A stretch of DNA of 64,000 nucleotides from Acidocella sp. KAb 2-4 (GTDB taxonomy: Bacteria > Pseudomonadota > Alphaproteobacteria > Acetobacterales > Acetobacteraceae): contig NZ_JAJDJU010000011.1 of NCBI RefSeq assembly GCF_020567705.1, forward strand, positions 42,146-106,145. The letters are read 5' to 3'. Of this stretch, positions 39,544 through 51,176 are shown piece by piece. Within the stretch, counting starts at the first letter, position 1. Every line of letters begins with the position of its first letter. Below the pieces are notes generated by a model. It was not told where the DNA came from. It searched no databases and was given only the letters and a program-made list of their open reading frames with translations. The position numbers were made by a program, and so were the translations under genes.

Positions 39544-41364
39544 TCAGGAATCGGGGATTCCCGTCTCTCCGGCACGCGCCGCGGCCAGTAATTCGTTATA
39601 CTTCATCAGCCGCGCGCAGGCGGCCTGATCCTCGGGATGGGCCAGCCAGAAGGCCTGGGCCTCGTCACGCTGCGCCCGCAACATGTCGATACTGAAATCC
39701 ATCAGGCTATACCAACTCCACCAAGACTGCGCGGCTTCCGCCGGGCTGGCATCCGGGGCCAGGCGATATTCCGACGCGGCTTGCGCCAACAGCGCCCGCG
39801 CCTGCCCGGCCAGGCCGAGGCTTTCCAAATGGGTTAACAGATTCTCCGAGTCAAGATGCCGGGCCTGGGCGGCGAAGCCGTGCAGGGCGTGGCGCAGCGC
39901 TTCGTCGCCGGGCGGCAACGGCACATGGGCGAAGGCTTCCTCTACATCGTGGATCAGGACCGGGTGGCGCAGCAGCGTCGCCAGCATCAGCCGCGCCCGG
40001 CGCAGATCAGCCGCCGAGGCGTCGGGCGCCGGGCGCGGCGGTAGCTTCACGGGCGGCGGCGCCAGCCGGCCCGGCTGGCCGGGGCGGAACGCTGTCTGCG
40101 GCCGGGCTTGGCGGCGCTCGCCATAATAGCGCCCGCGCAGATGCTGGCGGTATTCGCCGGCCAGGGTCTTGTCGGGGATCAGCCCGGCCAGTTCGTCCAG
40201 CCGGTGCAGAAACGCCGCGCGCCCCTCTGGCGTGTTGGGCGGACGATGCGCGGCCGTCAGCATGCCATAGAGCGCCTCGGAGAGCGGCTCCGCCTGCGCC
40301 AGCGCCGCCTGGAAGGCCGCCGCCCCGCCACGGCGGATCAGGCTGTCCGGGTCGTCCTTGGGTGGCAGGCGCAGCAGGCGCAGCGAGCGCTCGGGGCTGA
40401 GATGCGCCAGCGCCAGCTCCACCGTGCGCAGCGCCGCGCGCTGCCCGGCGGCGTCGCCGTCAAAACAGATCACCGGCTCGGGCGAGAGCTTCCAAAGTTC
40501 CTCCAGATGCTCCTCGGTCAGTGCCGTGCCCAGCGGCGCCACCGCCCCGCCAAACCCCGCCTGCGCCAGGGCGATGACATCCATATAGCCTTCCACGACG
40601 ATCAGCCGCGCGCCCTTGCGCACCGCCTCGCGGGCGAAATTCAGGCCGTATAGCGCGCGGCGCTTGGCGAAGACCGCCGTTTCCGGGCCGTTGACGTATT
40701 TCGGCTGGCCATCGCCCATGATCCGGCCGCCGAAGCTGATCATCGCGCCCCGCTTGTCGCGGATCGGGAACATCACCCGCGCGAAGAACATGTCCACCGG
40801 GCCGCGCTCGGCCTGCTTCATCAGCCCAGCCTCGATCAGCTGGTCGGGTTTGATGTTCTGCCCGCGCAAGGCGGCCGCCAGCGCGCCCCGCCCCTCGCCG
40901 GACCAGCCAAGGCCGAATTTGCGGATGGTGTCGTCGCTCAGCCCGCGCCCGCGCAGATACTCCAGCGCCGCCCGCCCCTCGGGGCCGGAGAGCCAGAGCT
41001 GGTATTGCCGTGCCGCCGCCTCCAGCACCTCGGAGAGCCCGGCCCGGCGCTGCTCGGCCTCGGCCGCCTGCGGCGTCGGCTTTGGCACCTCCAGCCCCGC
41101 CTGCCGGGCGAGCTCTTCCACCGTCTCCATGAACCCGGCGCCGGTGCTCTTCATCACGAAGGTGATGACATCGCCATGCGCGCCGCAGCCGAAGCAGTGG
41201 TAATGGTCGTCATATACATAGAAGGACGGCGTCTTTTCCCCATGGAAGGGGCAACAGCCCTTCCAGTCCCGGCTGGAGCGGGTGAGCTTGACCGTGCGCC
41301 CGATCACCGTGCGGATCGGGACGCGCGCGCGCAGCTCGTCGAGGAAATTCGCCGGTAGCGCCAA
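39544..41364 (-). CDS. dnaG: DNA primase DnaG
   Basis: A 606-residue replication primase. The N-terminal zinc ribbon is C38-x2-H41-x15-C57-x2-C60. The TOPRIM catalytic region contains VVEGYMDVIAL and FDGDAAGQRAAL. A C-terminal helicase-interaction domain follows a Pro-rich linker (about 425-450). The start is a TTG at 41362-41364, three bases after the yqeY stop; the resulting N-terminus MALPANFLDELRARVPI fits the family, and no better start is seen. The low-efficiency start may keep primase scarce relative to sigma factor. Confidence 0.96.
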   Translation of the reverse strand: MALPANFLDELRARVPIRTVIGRTVKLTRSSRDWKGCCPFHGEKTPSFYVYDDHYHCFGCGAHGDVITFVMKSTGAGFMETVEELARQAGLEVPKPTPQAAEAEQRRAGLSEVLEAAARQYQLWLSGPEGRAALEYLRGRGLSDDTIRKFGLGWSGEGRGALAAALRGQNIKPDQLIEAGLMKQAERGPVDMFFARVMFPIRDKRGAMISFGGRIMGDGQPKYVNGPETAVFAKRRALYGLNFAREAVRKGARLIVVEGYMDVIALAQAGFGGAVAPLGTALTEEHLEELWKLSPEPVICFDGDAAGQRAALRTVELALAHLSPERSLRLLRLPPKDDPDSLIRRGGAAAFQAALAQAEPLSEALYGMLTAAHRPPNTPEGRAAFLHRLDELAGLIPDKTLAGEYRQHLRGRYYGERRQARPQTAFRPGQPGRLAPPPVKLPPRPAPDASAADLRRARLMLATLLRHPVLIHDVEEAFAHVPLPPGDEALRHALHGFAAQARHLDSENLLTHLESLGLAGQARALLAQAASEYRLAPDASPAEAAQSWWSWYSLMDFSIDMLRAQRDEAQAFWLAHPEDQAACARLMKYNELLAAARAGETGIPDS

Positions 41365-41367
41365 GGC

Positions 41368-41826
41368 TCAGCCCGCCAGCGCCGTCTTCACCGCGGCCGA
41401 GGCCACGGCCATGTCGAGCGCCGCGCCATGCTTGGCCTTCAGCGCGCCCACCACCTTGCCCATATCCTTCACCGAGGCCGCGCCGGTGGCGGCGATCGCC
41501 TCCTTCACGGCCGCCTCCAGCGCCTCGCCTTCCAGCGTCTGCGGCAGGAATTCGGAGATCACGGCGATCTCCTGCTCCTCCTTGGCGGCCAGTTCCTCGC
41601 GCCCGCCCTGGCGGTAGAGCGTCACCGAATCCCGGCGCGACTTAATCATCGAGCGCAGCATGGCGAGGATTTCGTCGTCCGCGACCTGCTCCACCCCCTT
41701 GGGCCGGGCGGCGATGTCGGTATCCTTCAGCTTCGCCTGGATCATGCGCAGGGCGGAGGTCCGCTCCGCGTCGCGGGCCAGCATGGAGGCCTTCACGGCG
41801 GCGGTCAGGGTTTCACGAATGCTCAT
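41368..41826 (-). CDS. YqeY/GatB-like domain protein
   Basis: A 152-residue GatB/YqeY domain protein, resembling the C-terminal tRNA-recognition part of GatB but standing alone. Hallmarks: MLARDAERTSALRMIQAKLK, RRDSVTLYRQGGREELAAKE, EISEFLPQ-like VISEFLPQTL. In alphaproteobacteria it is usually found between carA and dnaG, as here. Function is not established. GGAGAG eight bases before the ATG is the ribosome site and can be masked by a hairpin in the leader. Confidence 0.94.
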   Translation of the reverse strand: MSIRETLTAAVKASMLARDAERTSALRMIQAKLKDTDIAARPKGVEQVADDEILAMLRSMIKSRRDSVTLYRQGGREELAAKEEQEIAVISEFLPQTLEGEALEAAVKEAIAATGAASVKDMGKVVGALKAKHGAALDMAVASAAVKTALAG

Positions 41827-41838
41827 CTCTACTACTCT

Positions 41839-41880
41839 CCGGAAAAAATTTCCGGCCTCACCGAAGGTCGTTGAGGCCGG
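41839..41880. promoter_or_regulatory. two overlapping perfect inverted repeats in the carA/yqeY divergent region
   Basis: CCGGAAA-AAA-TTTCCGG (41839-41855) and CCGGCCTCA (41852-41860) with its exact complement TGAGGCCGG (41872-41880) share the middle CCGG, so they cannot both form in one RNA. As DNA they are possible dimer-binding operators just upstream of the carA -10 box. On the minus strand the long repeat is followed by AAATTTTTTCC, like an attenuator in the yqeY leader, and the short one covers the GG of the yqeY ribosome site. Confidence 0.65.
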
Positions 41881-41903
41881 AGGGAAAATCCGCTATCTAT
41901 AAT
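41871..41903 (+). promoter_or_regulatory. candidate carA promoter, leaderless
   Basis: A perfect TATAAT lies at 41898-41903 directly before carA. TTGAGG at 41871-41876 can act as a -35 only with an overlapping -10 (TATCTA at 41894-41899, 17-base spacing). Either way transcription would begin at about 41906-41912, on one of the two ATGs of carA, so the message has no leader for a ribosome site. Confidence 0.6.
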
Positions 41904-41905
41904 AT

Positions 41906-43231
41906 ATGCAAATGCCCATCGATGAAATCCTCCGCCGCCTGGGTGGCTCGGACGCCGCCGCAACCCTCACCGGCGTCTCCGCCGAAGCCGTGCGCAAATG
42001 GCGCAGCGCCGGGGCCATTCCGCCCCGCCACTGGCCCGCGATCATGGCCGCCACCGGGCTGAGCCTGGAGGATTTCTCCGCCCCCGCCGAGAGCGAGGTG
42101 CCGCCCGGCGCCACCGCCGCGCTGGTGCTGGCCGATGGCAGCGTGTTCTGGGGCCGTGGCTTTGGCGCGCACGGGGTCAGCCTGCCCTCCGAGCTGTGCT
42201 TCAACACCGGCCTCACCGGCTATCAGGAGACGCTGACCGACCCCTCCTATGCCGGGCAGATCATCACCTTCACCTTCCCGCATATCGGCAATGTCGGCAC
42301 CAATGGCGAGGATATGGAGGCCGCGCGCATCTTCGCCCGCGGGCTGGTGGTGAAGGAGGATTTCACCGCGCCGTCCAATTACCGCGCCACCGCCGATCTC
42401 GGCGCCTGGCTGCGCCAGATGGGCATTCCCGGCATCGCCGGGGTGGATACGCGCGCGCTCACCCTGCGCATCCGCGATCTCGGCGCCCCCAATGCCGTGC
42501 TGGCCTTCCCCGAGGACGGCCGGTTCGACCTGAAATCCCTCGCCGCCACCGCCGCCGCCTGGAGCGGGCTGGAGGGGCTGGACTTGGCCAAGGACGTCTC
42601 CTGCACGCAAAGCTATGAGTGGACCGGCGGCACCTGGAGCTGGGAGCATGGCTATTCGACGCCGGAGACGGTGAAAAAAATCGTCGCCGTGGATTACGGC
42701 GCCAAGCGCAACATCCTGCGCAGCCTGGCCTCGGCCGGGTGCAAGGTGACGGTGGTGCCCGCCACCGCCAGCGCCGAGGATATTCTGCGCCACAAGCCCG
42801 ACGGCGTGTTCCTCTCCAACGGCCCCGGCGACCCGGCGGCGACAGCGGTGTATGCCGTGCCCGCCATCCAGGGCGTGATGGCGGCGGGCGTGCCGATTTT
42901 CGGCATCTGCCTCGGCCACCAGCTTCTGGCCACGGCGCTGGGCGGCAAGACCTACAAGCTGGAGCGCGGGCATCGGGGCGCCAACCAGCCGGTGAAGGAC
43001 CTGACCACTGGCAAGGTCGAGATCACCTCGCAGAACCACGGCTTCGCGGTGGATGAAAATTCGCTGCCCGCGGGTGTCGAGGTCACGCATGTCTCGCTGT
43101 TCGACGGCTCGAACGAAGGCATCGCCTGCAAGGCCAAGCGCGTATTCTCGGTGCAATACCACCCCGAGGCCAGCCCCGGCCCGTCCGACAGCGCCTATCT
43201 GTTCACACGCTTCGTTGAGATGCTGGGTTGA
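41906..43231 (+). CDS. carA: carbamoyl-phosphate synthase small subunit with N-terminal helix-turn-helix-like domain
   Basis: The glutaminase subunit that feeds ammonia to CarB for arginine and pyrimidine synthesis. The CarA part begins near residue 70 (ALVLADGSVFWGRGFG) and has the triad Cys (GICLGHQ, C335) and His/Glu (H419, E421 in YHPEA). Unusually, about 58 residues precede it: IDEILRRLGG, AATLTGVSAEAVRKWRSAG and IPPRHWPAIMAATGLS, which look like a Cro/YdaS-type helix-turn-helix. From memory, similar N-terminal domains on carbamoyl-phosphate synthase are catalogued as 'carph-isopro'; this needs checking. A second in-frame ATG at 41912 is the likely leaderless start. Divergent from yqeY. 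Confidence 0.95.
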   Translation: MQMPIDEILRRLGGSDAAATLTGVSAEAVRKWRSAGAIPPRHWPAIMAATGLSLEDFSAPAESEVPPGATAALVLADGSVFWGRGFGAHGVSLPSELCFNTGLTGYQETLTDPSYAGQIITFTFPHIGNVGTNGEDMEAARIFARGLVVKEDFTAPSNYRATADLGAWLRQMGIPGIAGVDTRALTLRIRDLGAPNAVLAFPEDGRFDLKSLAATAAAWSGLEGLDLAKDVSCTQSYEWTGGTWSWEHGYSTPETVKKIVAVDYGAKRNILRSLASAGCKVTVVPATASAEDILRHKPDGVFLSNGPGDPAATAVYAVPAIQGVMAAGVPIFGICLGHQLLATALGGKTYKLERGHRGANQPVKDLTTGKVEITSQNHGFAVDENSLPAGVEVTHVSLFDGSNEGIACKAKRVFSVQYHPEASPGPSDSAYLFTRFVEMLG

Positions 43232-43623
43232 TCGATTTGTCCTCTCTGCGCCGCGCCTTGGCCACGCTCGATGAAGCGCTGGCGGCGCTTGCGCGCGCGC
43301 CGGAGGACAAATTCATCCGCGACGCCTGTATCCAGCGTTTCGAGTATTCCTACGAGCTCGCCTACAAAACCCTGCGCCGCCATTTGGAGGCGACGGAGCC
43401 GCACAGCGTGGCGGAGCTGTCTTTTCCGCAGCTCATCCGGCTTGGCTATGATCGCAGCTTGCTGGCTGAAAGCTGGGACGTCTGGGCGGATTTCCGCGAC
43501 GCCCGCAACGCCACAAGCCGCGCCTATAACGAAGACAGGGCCCTCGCCGTGATCGCGAAACTTCCCGGCTTTGCCAAGGCTGCTGTCTTTCTGGCCACGC
43601 AAATCGAGGCGCGGCAATCGTGA
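43228..43623 (+). CDS. HI0074-type HEPN/nucleotidyltransferase substrate-binding protein
   Basis: A 131-residue all-helical protein of the HI0074/HEPN family, the usual partner of a minimal nucleotidyltransferase (MNT). The family signature FEYSYELAYKTLRRHLE is present. The RX4HXY motif used by HEPN RNases of MNT/HEPN toxin-antitoxin pairs appears here as R93-NATS-R98-A-Y100: the histidine is replaced by arginine, while the tyrosine AMPylated in characterised pairs is kept. The start is a TTG overlapping the carA stop (TTGA). It is followed by the MNT gene, overlapping by four bases (GTGA). Confidence 0.88.
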   Translation: MIDLSSLRRALATLDEALAALARAPEDKFIRDACIQRFEYSYELAYKTLRRHLEATEPHSVAELSFPQLIRLGYDRSLLAESWDVWADFRDARNATSRAYNEDRALAVIAKLPGFAKAAVFLATQIEARQS

Positions 43624-43922
43624 TCCAGGCGGATCCAAAAGAGCTGGCTCTGGCGCGGGATATTTTGCGCGCCCATCTGCCCGGCGCCAAAATCTGGGCC
43701 TTCGGCTCACGTGCCAAAGGCGGCGCGCGGCGCGGTTCAGACCTCGACCTCGCGATTGACGCGGGCGCGCCTCTGTCCTCCTCCGCCAAGGCGCAGCTGG
43801 CCGCGGCACTGGACGAGGCGGCGCTGCCGTTCAACGTCGATCTTGTAGATCTGCACAACATTTCCGATGAATTCCGCGCGCTCATCGACGCGCATAAAAT
43901 CCCGTTTCCCGGCTTCGAATAA
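43620..43922 (+). CDS. minimal nucleotidyltransferase (MNT) domain protein
   Basis: A 100-residue DNA-polymerase-beta-type nucleotidyltransferase with an intact GSX10DXD motif (G29, S30, D41, D43) and a probable third carboxylate at D74 (FNVDLVDL). In characterised MNT/HEPN pairs this protein is the antitoxin that adds AMP to the HEPN partner. The GTG start overlaps the HEPN stop; carB begins nine bases after its stop. Thus both genes are inside the carA-carB transcription unit. Confidence 0.9.
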   Translation: MIQADPKELALARDILRAHLPGAKIWAFGSRAKGGARRGSDLDLAIDAGAPLSSSAKAQLAAALDEAALPFNVDLVDLHNISDEFRALIDAHKIPFPGFE

Positions 43923-43931
43923 GGACACCCC

Positions 43932-47174
<3,243 letters not shown>

Positions 47175-47176
47175 GG

Positions 47177-47205
47177 CCCTGCCGGCTTAACCGCCGGCAG
47201 GGTTT
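47177..47205 (+). terminator. terminator after carB
   Basis: CCCTGCCGGC (47177-47186), a TTAACC loop and the exact complement GCCGGCAGGG (47193-47202) are followed by a short TTT. Strong stem but weak T-run, so termination may be partial. Confidence 0.7.
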
Positions 47206-47256
47206 CCCCTGTTTACCCCCAAGCCCATCGGGGGCCTCGGCCCTTGAGGAGAAAAA

Positions 47257-47730
47257 GTGCAGAAATTCCCCATGACCGCGGCTGGTCTCGCGGCACTCGA
47301 AGATGAATTGCGGCACCTGAAGGCGGTGGAGCGCCCGGCGATCATCCGTGCCATCGCCGAGGCCCGCGCCCATGGCGATCTCTCGGAAAACGCCGAGTAC
47401 CACGCCGCGCGTGAACGCCAATCCTTCATCGAGGGGCGAATTTCCGAGCTGGAGGAGATTACCTCGGCGGCCGAAGTCATCGACCCTGCGAGCCTTTCGG
47501 GCGACACGGTGAAGTTCGGCGCCACCATTTTGCTGGTGGACGAGGACACGGAGCTGGAGGTCACCTACCAGATCGTCGGCATGCATGAGGCGGACATCAA
47601 GCGCGCGCGCCTGTCCATCACCTCGCCGCTGGCCAAGGCGCTGATCTCCAAGCGCGTCGGCGAGACTGTCTCCGTGCCCGCCCCGGGCGGCGACAAATCC
47701 TACGAAATCCTCAAGATCACTTACGGTTAA
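47257..47730 (+). CDS. greA: transcription elongation factor GreA
   Basis: A 157-residue factor that stimulates transcript cleavage by stalled RNA polymerase. An N-terminal coiled coil with the acidic tip [14 protein letters not shown] and a C-terminal FKBP-like domain ([16 protein letters not shown]) are complete. Start is a GTG at 47257, preceded by GAGGAG six bases upstream; it gives the standard beginning [15 protein letters not shown]. Often next to carB in alphaproteobacteria. Confidence 0.97.
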   Translation: MQKFPMTAAGLAALEDELRHLKAVERPAIIRAIAEARAHGDLSENAEYHAARERQSFIEGRISELEEITSAAEVIDPASLSGDTVKFGATILLVDEDTELEVTYQIVGMHEADIKRARLSITSPLAKALISKRVGETVSVPAPGGDKSYEILKITYG

Positions 47731-47736
47731 ATCATC

Positions 47737-48933
47737 ATGATCACCTTCGACGACGTCCAGGCCGCGGCCAAGCGGATCCAGGGGGCGGTGCTGCGCACGC
47801 CTTTCCTGCGCGCGGACGGGATTTCCCGCCTGACCGGCGCGGAGGTGTATATTAAATACGACCATCTGCAGGCCACCGGCGCCTTCAAGGAGCGCGGCGC
47901 GGCCAACCGCATCGCCCTGCTGAGCCCCGAGGAGCGCAAGGCCGGGGTGGTGGCGATGTCTGCCGGCAACCATGCCCAGGCCGTGGCCCGCCACGCCCAG
48001 CTCGCTGGCATCAAGGCCAGCATCGTAATGCCCCGCCACACCCCCGCAACCAAGGTGACGCGCACCGCCGCCTGGGGCGCCAATGTGGTGCTACATGGTG
48101 AGACCCTGGCTGAAGCCGCCGCCGAGGCGCACCGGCTGGAGGAGGAGGAAGGCCTGTTCTTCTTGCACCCTTATGACGACCCCGGCGTGATCGCGGGCCA
48201 GGCCACCATGGCGCTGGAGATGTTCGAGGACCAGCCCGATCTCGATATGATCGTGCAGGCCACGGGCGGCGGCGGGCTGATCGCGGGCACCGCCGTGGTG
48301 GCGCGGCATCTGCGCCCGCAATGCGAAGTGCTGGGCGTTGAGGTCGAGAATTACGCTGCTTTCTCCCAGGCCCTGGCGGGCGAGACAATCCATGTCGGCG
48401 GCCCGACCATCGCCGAGGGCATCGCCGTGCGCGATATCGGCCAGATGCCGCTGGCGATCCTGAAGGCGCTGAACGTGCCGGTGATGGTGGTGGCCGAATA
48501 CGCCATCGAGCGCGCCATCGCCACCTTCGTTGAAAGCGCCAAGCAGGTGACGGAAGGCGCAGGCGCGGCCGGACTGGCGGCGCTGCTCTCCTTCCCCGAG
48601 CGGTTCAAGGGCAAGAAAATCGGCATCTCGATCTGCGGCGGCAATATCGATCTGCGCACGCTCTCCAACACGCTCATGCGCCATTTGCTGCGCGACGGCC
48701 GCATCCTGCGCCTAGTCATCGAGATGCCCGACCGCCCCGGCATGTTGGCCGAGGTGGCGACGCGCATCGGCGCGCTCGGTGGCAATATCCTGGAGGTTTC
48801 GCATCACCGCCTGTTCTCCAGCCCGCATGTGCAGGATGCGCAGTTGGAGATCATGATCGAGGCGCGCGACCCTAATCATGGCGCCGCCATCGAAGCCTCG
48901 CTCGCCGAGGTGTTCACGCTGAGAAGACTTTAA
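47737..48933 (+). CDS. ilvA: threonine ammonia-lyase, with ACT domain
   Basis: A 398-residue PLP enzyme converting threonine to 2-oxobutanoate. PLP lysine K51 lies in GAFKERGA; the phosphate loop is GGGGLIAGT. A single C-terminal ACT-like domain (from about 325: RLVIEMPDRPGMLAEVATRIG) matches the shorter regulated form. It could serve isoleucine synthesis or threonine catabolism; the neighbours do not decide. It starts six bases after greA. Confidence 0.93.
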   Translation: MITFDDVQAAAKRIQGAVLRTPFLRADGISRLTGAEVYIKYDHLQATGAFKERGAANRIALLSPEERKAGVVAMSAGNHAQAVARHAQLAGIKASIVMPRHTPATKVTRTAAWGANVVLHGETLAEAAAEAHRLEEEEGLFFLHPYDDPGVIAGQATMALEMFEDQPDLDMIVQATGGGGLIAGTAVVARHLRPQCEVLGVEVENYAAFSQALAGETIHVGGPTIAEGIAVRDIGQMPLAILKALNVPVMVVAEYAIERAIATFVESAKQVTEGAGAAGLAALLSFPERFKGKKIGISICGGNIDLRTLSNTLMRHLLRDGRILRLVIEMPDRPGMLAEVATRIGALGGNILEVSHHRLFSSPHVQDAQLEIMIEARDPNHGAAIEASLAEVFTLRRL

Positions 48934-48940
48934 AAAGTTT

Positions 48941-48976
48941 TTTTGGGTGCAGCTTTTTGAAAAGCCGCACCCAAAA
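48941..48976. terminator. bidirectional terminator between ilvA and trmJ
   Basis: TTTTGGGTGC and GCTTTT pair with AAAAGC and GCACCCAAAA, with a single mismatch. Both ends carry T-runs on their own strand, so the hairpin can stop transcription from ilvA (+) and from trmJ (-). Confidence 0.9.
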
Positions 48977-48986
48977 CGTTTATAAC

Positions 48987-49754
48987 TTATCCGCGCCGCC
49001 TGCCCAGCTCGGAGATGATTCCGTGCAGGGTGTTCAGCTCCTGGCGCGTCACCTCGCCGCGCGTGAAGAAATGCCGCAGATTGCGGACCATGCCCGGCCG
49101 CTTCTGCTCATTGCGTAAAAACCCGCTCTCATCGCAGGCGCGCACCAGATGCGCCATGAAATTGTCTAGCTCGCCCTTGGTCGCGGGCGCGGTTTCGTTC
49201 ACCTGCAACTCGCGCGGCGGCTGTTCGGGCATGCGCGCCAGCCACCATTCATAGCCGAACACCATCACCGCCTGCGCCAGATTGAGCGACATGAAATCCG
49301 GGTTGAGATCGTAACGGATTAGGCTGTCCGCATTGGCGATGTCGTCATTGTCAAGCCCGGTGCGCTCCGGCCCAAACAACACGCCGGTTTTCAAACCCCG
49401 CTGCCCCGCGGCCACGATTTCCACAGCACCGCCACGCGCGGTGAGCACTGGTTTGATGATATGGCGCGGACGCGGACAGGTGGCGAACACGCGGTGCAGA
49501 TCGGCCACCGCCTCGGCCACCGTGCCGAAGACCTGGGCATTGTCGAGGATGCGATGCGCGCCCGAGCCGGTGATCCAGGCACGGTGCAGCGGCCAGCCAT
49601 CGCGCGGCGCCACGATGCGCAGATGAAACAGCCCGCCATTGCCCATGGCCCGCGCCACCGCGCCGATATTCTCGGCCATTTGGGGCCGCACCAGAATCAC
49701 CACCGGCGATGGCTCGATGGGGGCGAGTTCTGCCCCGCCACTACGCCCGGTCAT
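48987..49754 (-). CDS. trmJ: TrmJ-type tRNA 2'-O-methyltransferase (SPOUT)
   Basis: A 255-residue SPOUT methyltransferase. The knot motifs are VILVRPQMAENIGAVARAMG, VLFGPERTGLDNDDI and SLNLAQAVMVFGYEW. TrmJ modifies ribose 32 of tRNAs; the C-terminal region with LVRACDESGFL is typical of the group. The ATG at 49752-49754 overlaps the cysS stop by one base, so the two are coupled. Confidence 0.92.
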   Translation of the reverse strand: MTGRSGGAELAPIEPSPVVILVRPQMAENIGAVARAMGNGGLFHLRIVAPRDGWPLHRAWITGSGAHRILDNAQVFGTVAEAVADLHRVFATCPRPRHIIKPVLTARGGAVEIVAAGQRGLKTGVLFGPERTGLDNDDIANADSLIRYDLNPDFMSLNLAQAVMVFGYEWWLARMPEQPPRELQVNETAPATKGELDNFMAHLVRACDESGFLRNEQKRPGMVRNLRHFFTRGEVTRQELNTLHGIISELGRRRG

Positions 49755-51100
49755 TACGATTTCCGCAGTTTATAAGTGCCGCCAGGGCCATCCTCCACGG
49801 CATAGCCCAGCGCCGAGATCGCCTCGCGCAGCCTATCGGATTCAGCGAAATCCTTGCGCTTGCGCGCCGCGACCCGCTGTGCCGCCAGCGCGTTCACCTC
49901 GGCGGGAATCTCTCCGGCGAACCACTCCTCCGGCGTCACGTTCAACAATCCCATCACCTGCCCCGCCGCACGCAGCGCCGCAGCGGCATTGGCATCGCCA
50001 GCCAGCGCGGCATCGGCCAGGCCGTGCATGCCCGCCAGCGCGCCGGGGGTGTTGAGGTCATCGAGCAGCGGCTCCAGCACGCAATCGGGCGTCTGCTGCG
50101 CCGCCGCCACGCCGGGGTGCCGCTCCAGCGCACGGTAGAAGCGGTCCAGCTCCTTGCGCGCCTCGGCCAGCCCGGCATCGGAGAAATCCAGCGTCGAGCG
50201 ATAATGCGCGCGCATCAACATCAACCGCACCGCCTCGCCGGGGGCCTTATCCAGCACGTCATGCAGGAACAGGAAATTGCCGAGCGATTTGCTCATCTTC
50301 TCGCCGTTCACCAGCAGCATCCGGTTATGCACCCAGGTCCGGGCGAAGTGCGAGCCGGGAAAGGCGCAGCATGATTGCGCGATCTCGTTCTCGTGATGCG
50401 GAAAGATCAGATCATCGCCGCCGCCATGAATGTCGAAATCCGCACCCAGATGCTTCCAGCTCATCGCCGAGCATTCGATGTGCCAGCCCGGCCGCCCGCG
50501 CCCCCACGGGCTGTCCCAGCCCGGCAGATCGGGCGTGGAGGGCTTCCACAGCACGAAATCCCCCGCATCGCGTTTATACGGCGCCACATCCACCCGCGCC
50601 CCGGCGATCAGCTCATCGGGCGTGCGGCCGGAGAATTTGCCGTAATCCGGGTCGGAAGGGACGGAGAACAGCACATGCCCATCCGCCACATAGGCATGGC
50701 CATTGGCGATCAGGCGCTGGATGATCTCGATGATCTCGCCCAGATGCTCCGTCGCGCGCGGCTCGATATCCGGCGGCAGGGCATAAAGCGCCGCCATGTC
50801 CTCGTGATACCAGCGGATCGGCCCTTCCGTGACCTGCTCGATCGGCAGGCCGCGCTCCTTGGCGCGGGCGTTGATCTTGTCGTCAATGTCCGTGATGTTG
50901 CGTACGTAGGTGACGCGCGGATATAGCCGCCGCAGCAGGCGGATCAGCACGTCGAAAATCATCACATTGCGCGCATTGCCGATATGCGCCCGGTCATACA
51001 CGGTGGGCCCGCACAGATAGGCCCGCACATTGGTGGGATCGAGCGGGGTGAAGACCTCCTTGGTCCGGGTCCGGGTATTGTAGAGCGTCAACTGGGTCAT
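49754..51100 (-). CDS. cysS: cysteine--tRNA ligase
   Basis: A 448-residue class I synthetase. Zinc ligands begin with C30 in LCGPTVYD; the HIGH motif is HIGN (39-42) and KMSKS is intact in NGEKMSKSLGN. The DALR-like anticodon end is short but complete. I start at the ATG 51098-51100 (MTQLTLYNTRTRTKEVF). Divergent from the M20 peptidase gene, 76 bases apart. Confidence 0.97.
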   Translation of the reverse strand: MTQLTLYNTRTRTKEVFTPLDPTNVRAYLCGPTVYDRAHIGNARNVMIFDVLIRLLRRLYPRVTYVRNITDIDDKINARAKERGLPIEQVTEGPIRWYHEDMAALYALPPDIEPRATEHLGEIIEIIQRLIANGHAYVADGHVLFSVPSDPDYGKFSGRTPDELIAGARVDVAPYKRDAGDFVLWKPSTPDLPGWDSPWGRGRPGWHIECSAMSWKHLGADFDIHGGGDDLIFPHHENEIAQSCCAFPGSHFARTWVHNRMLLVNGEKMSKSLGNFLFLHDVLDKAPGEAVRLMLMRAHYRSTLDFSDAGLAEARKELDRFYRALERHPGVAAAQQTPDCVLEPLLDDLNTPGALAGMHGLADAALAGDANAAAALRAAGQVMGLLNVTPEEWFAGEIPAEVNALAAQRVAARKRKDFAESDRLREAISALGYAVEDGPGGTYKLRKS

Positions 51101-51176
51101 GGCGGCTCTTTTGGCCTGTTTGAGGGGTAAATCAAGCCATGTTGCAATTTTCCGCCGCCACGGCCCAAATACCCGC

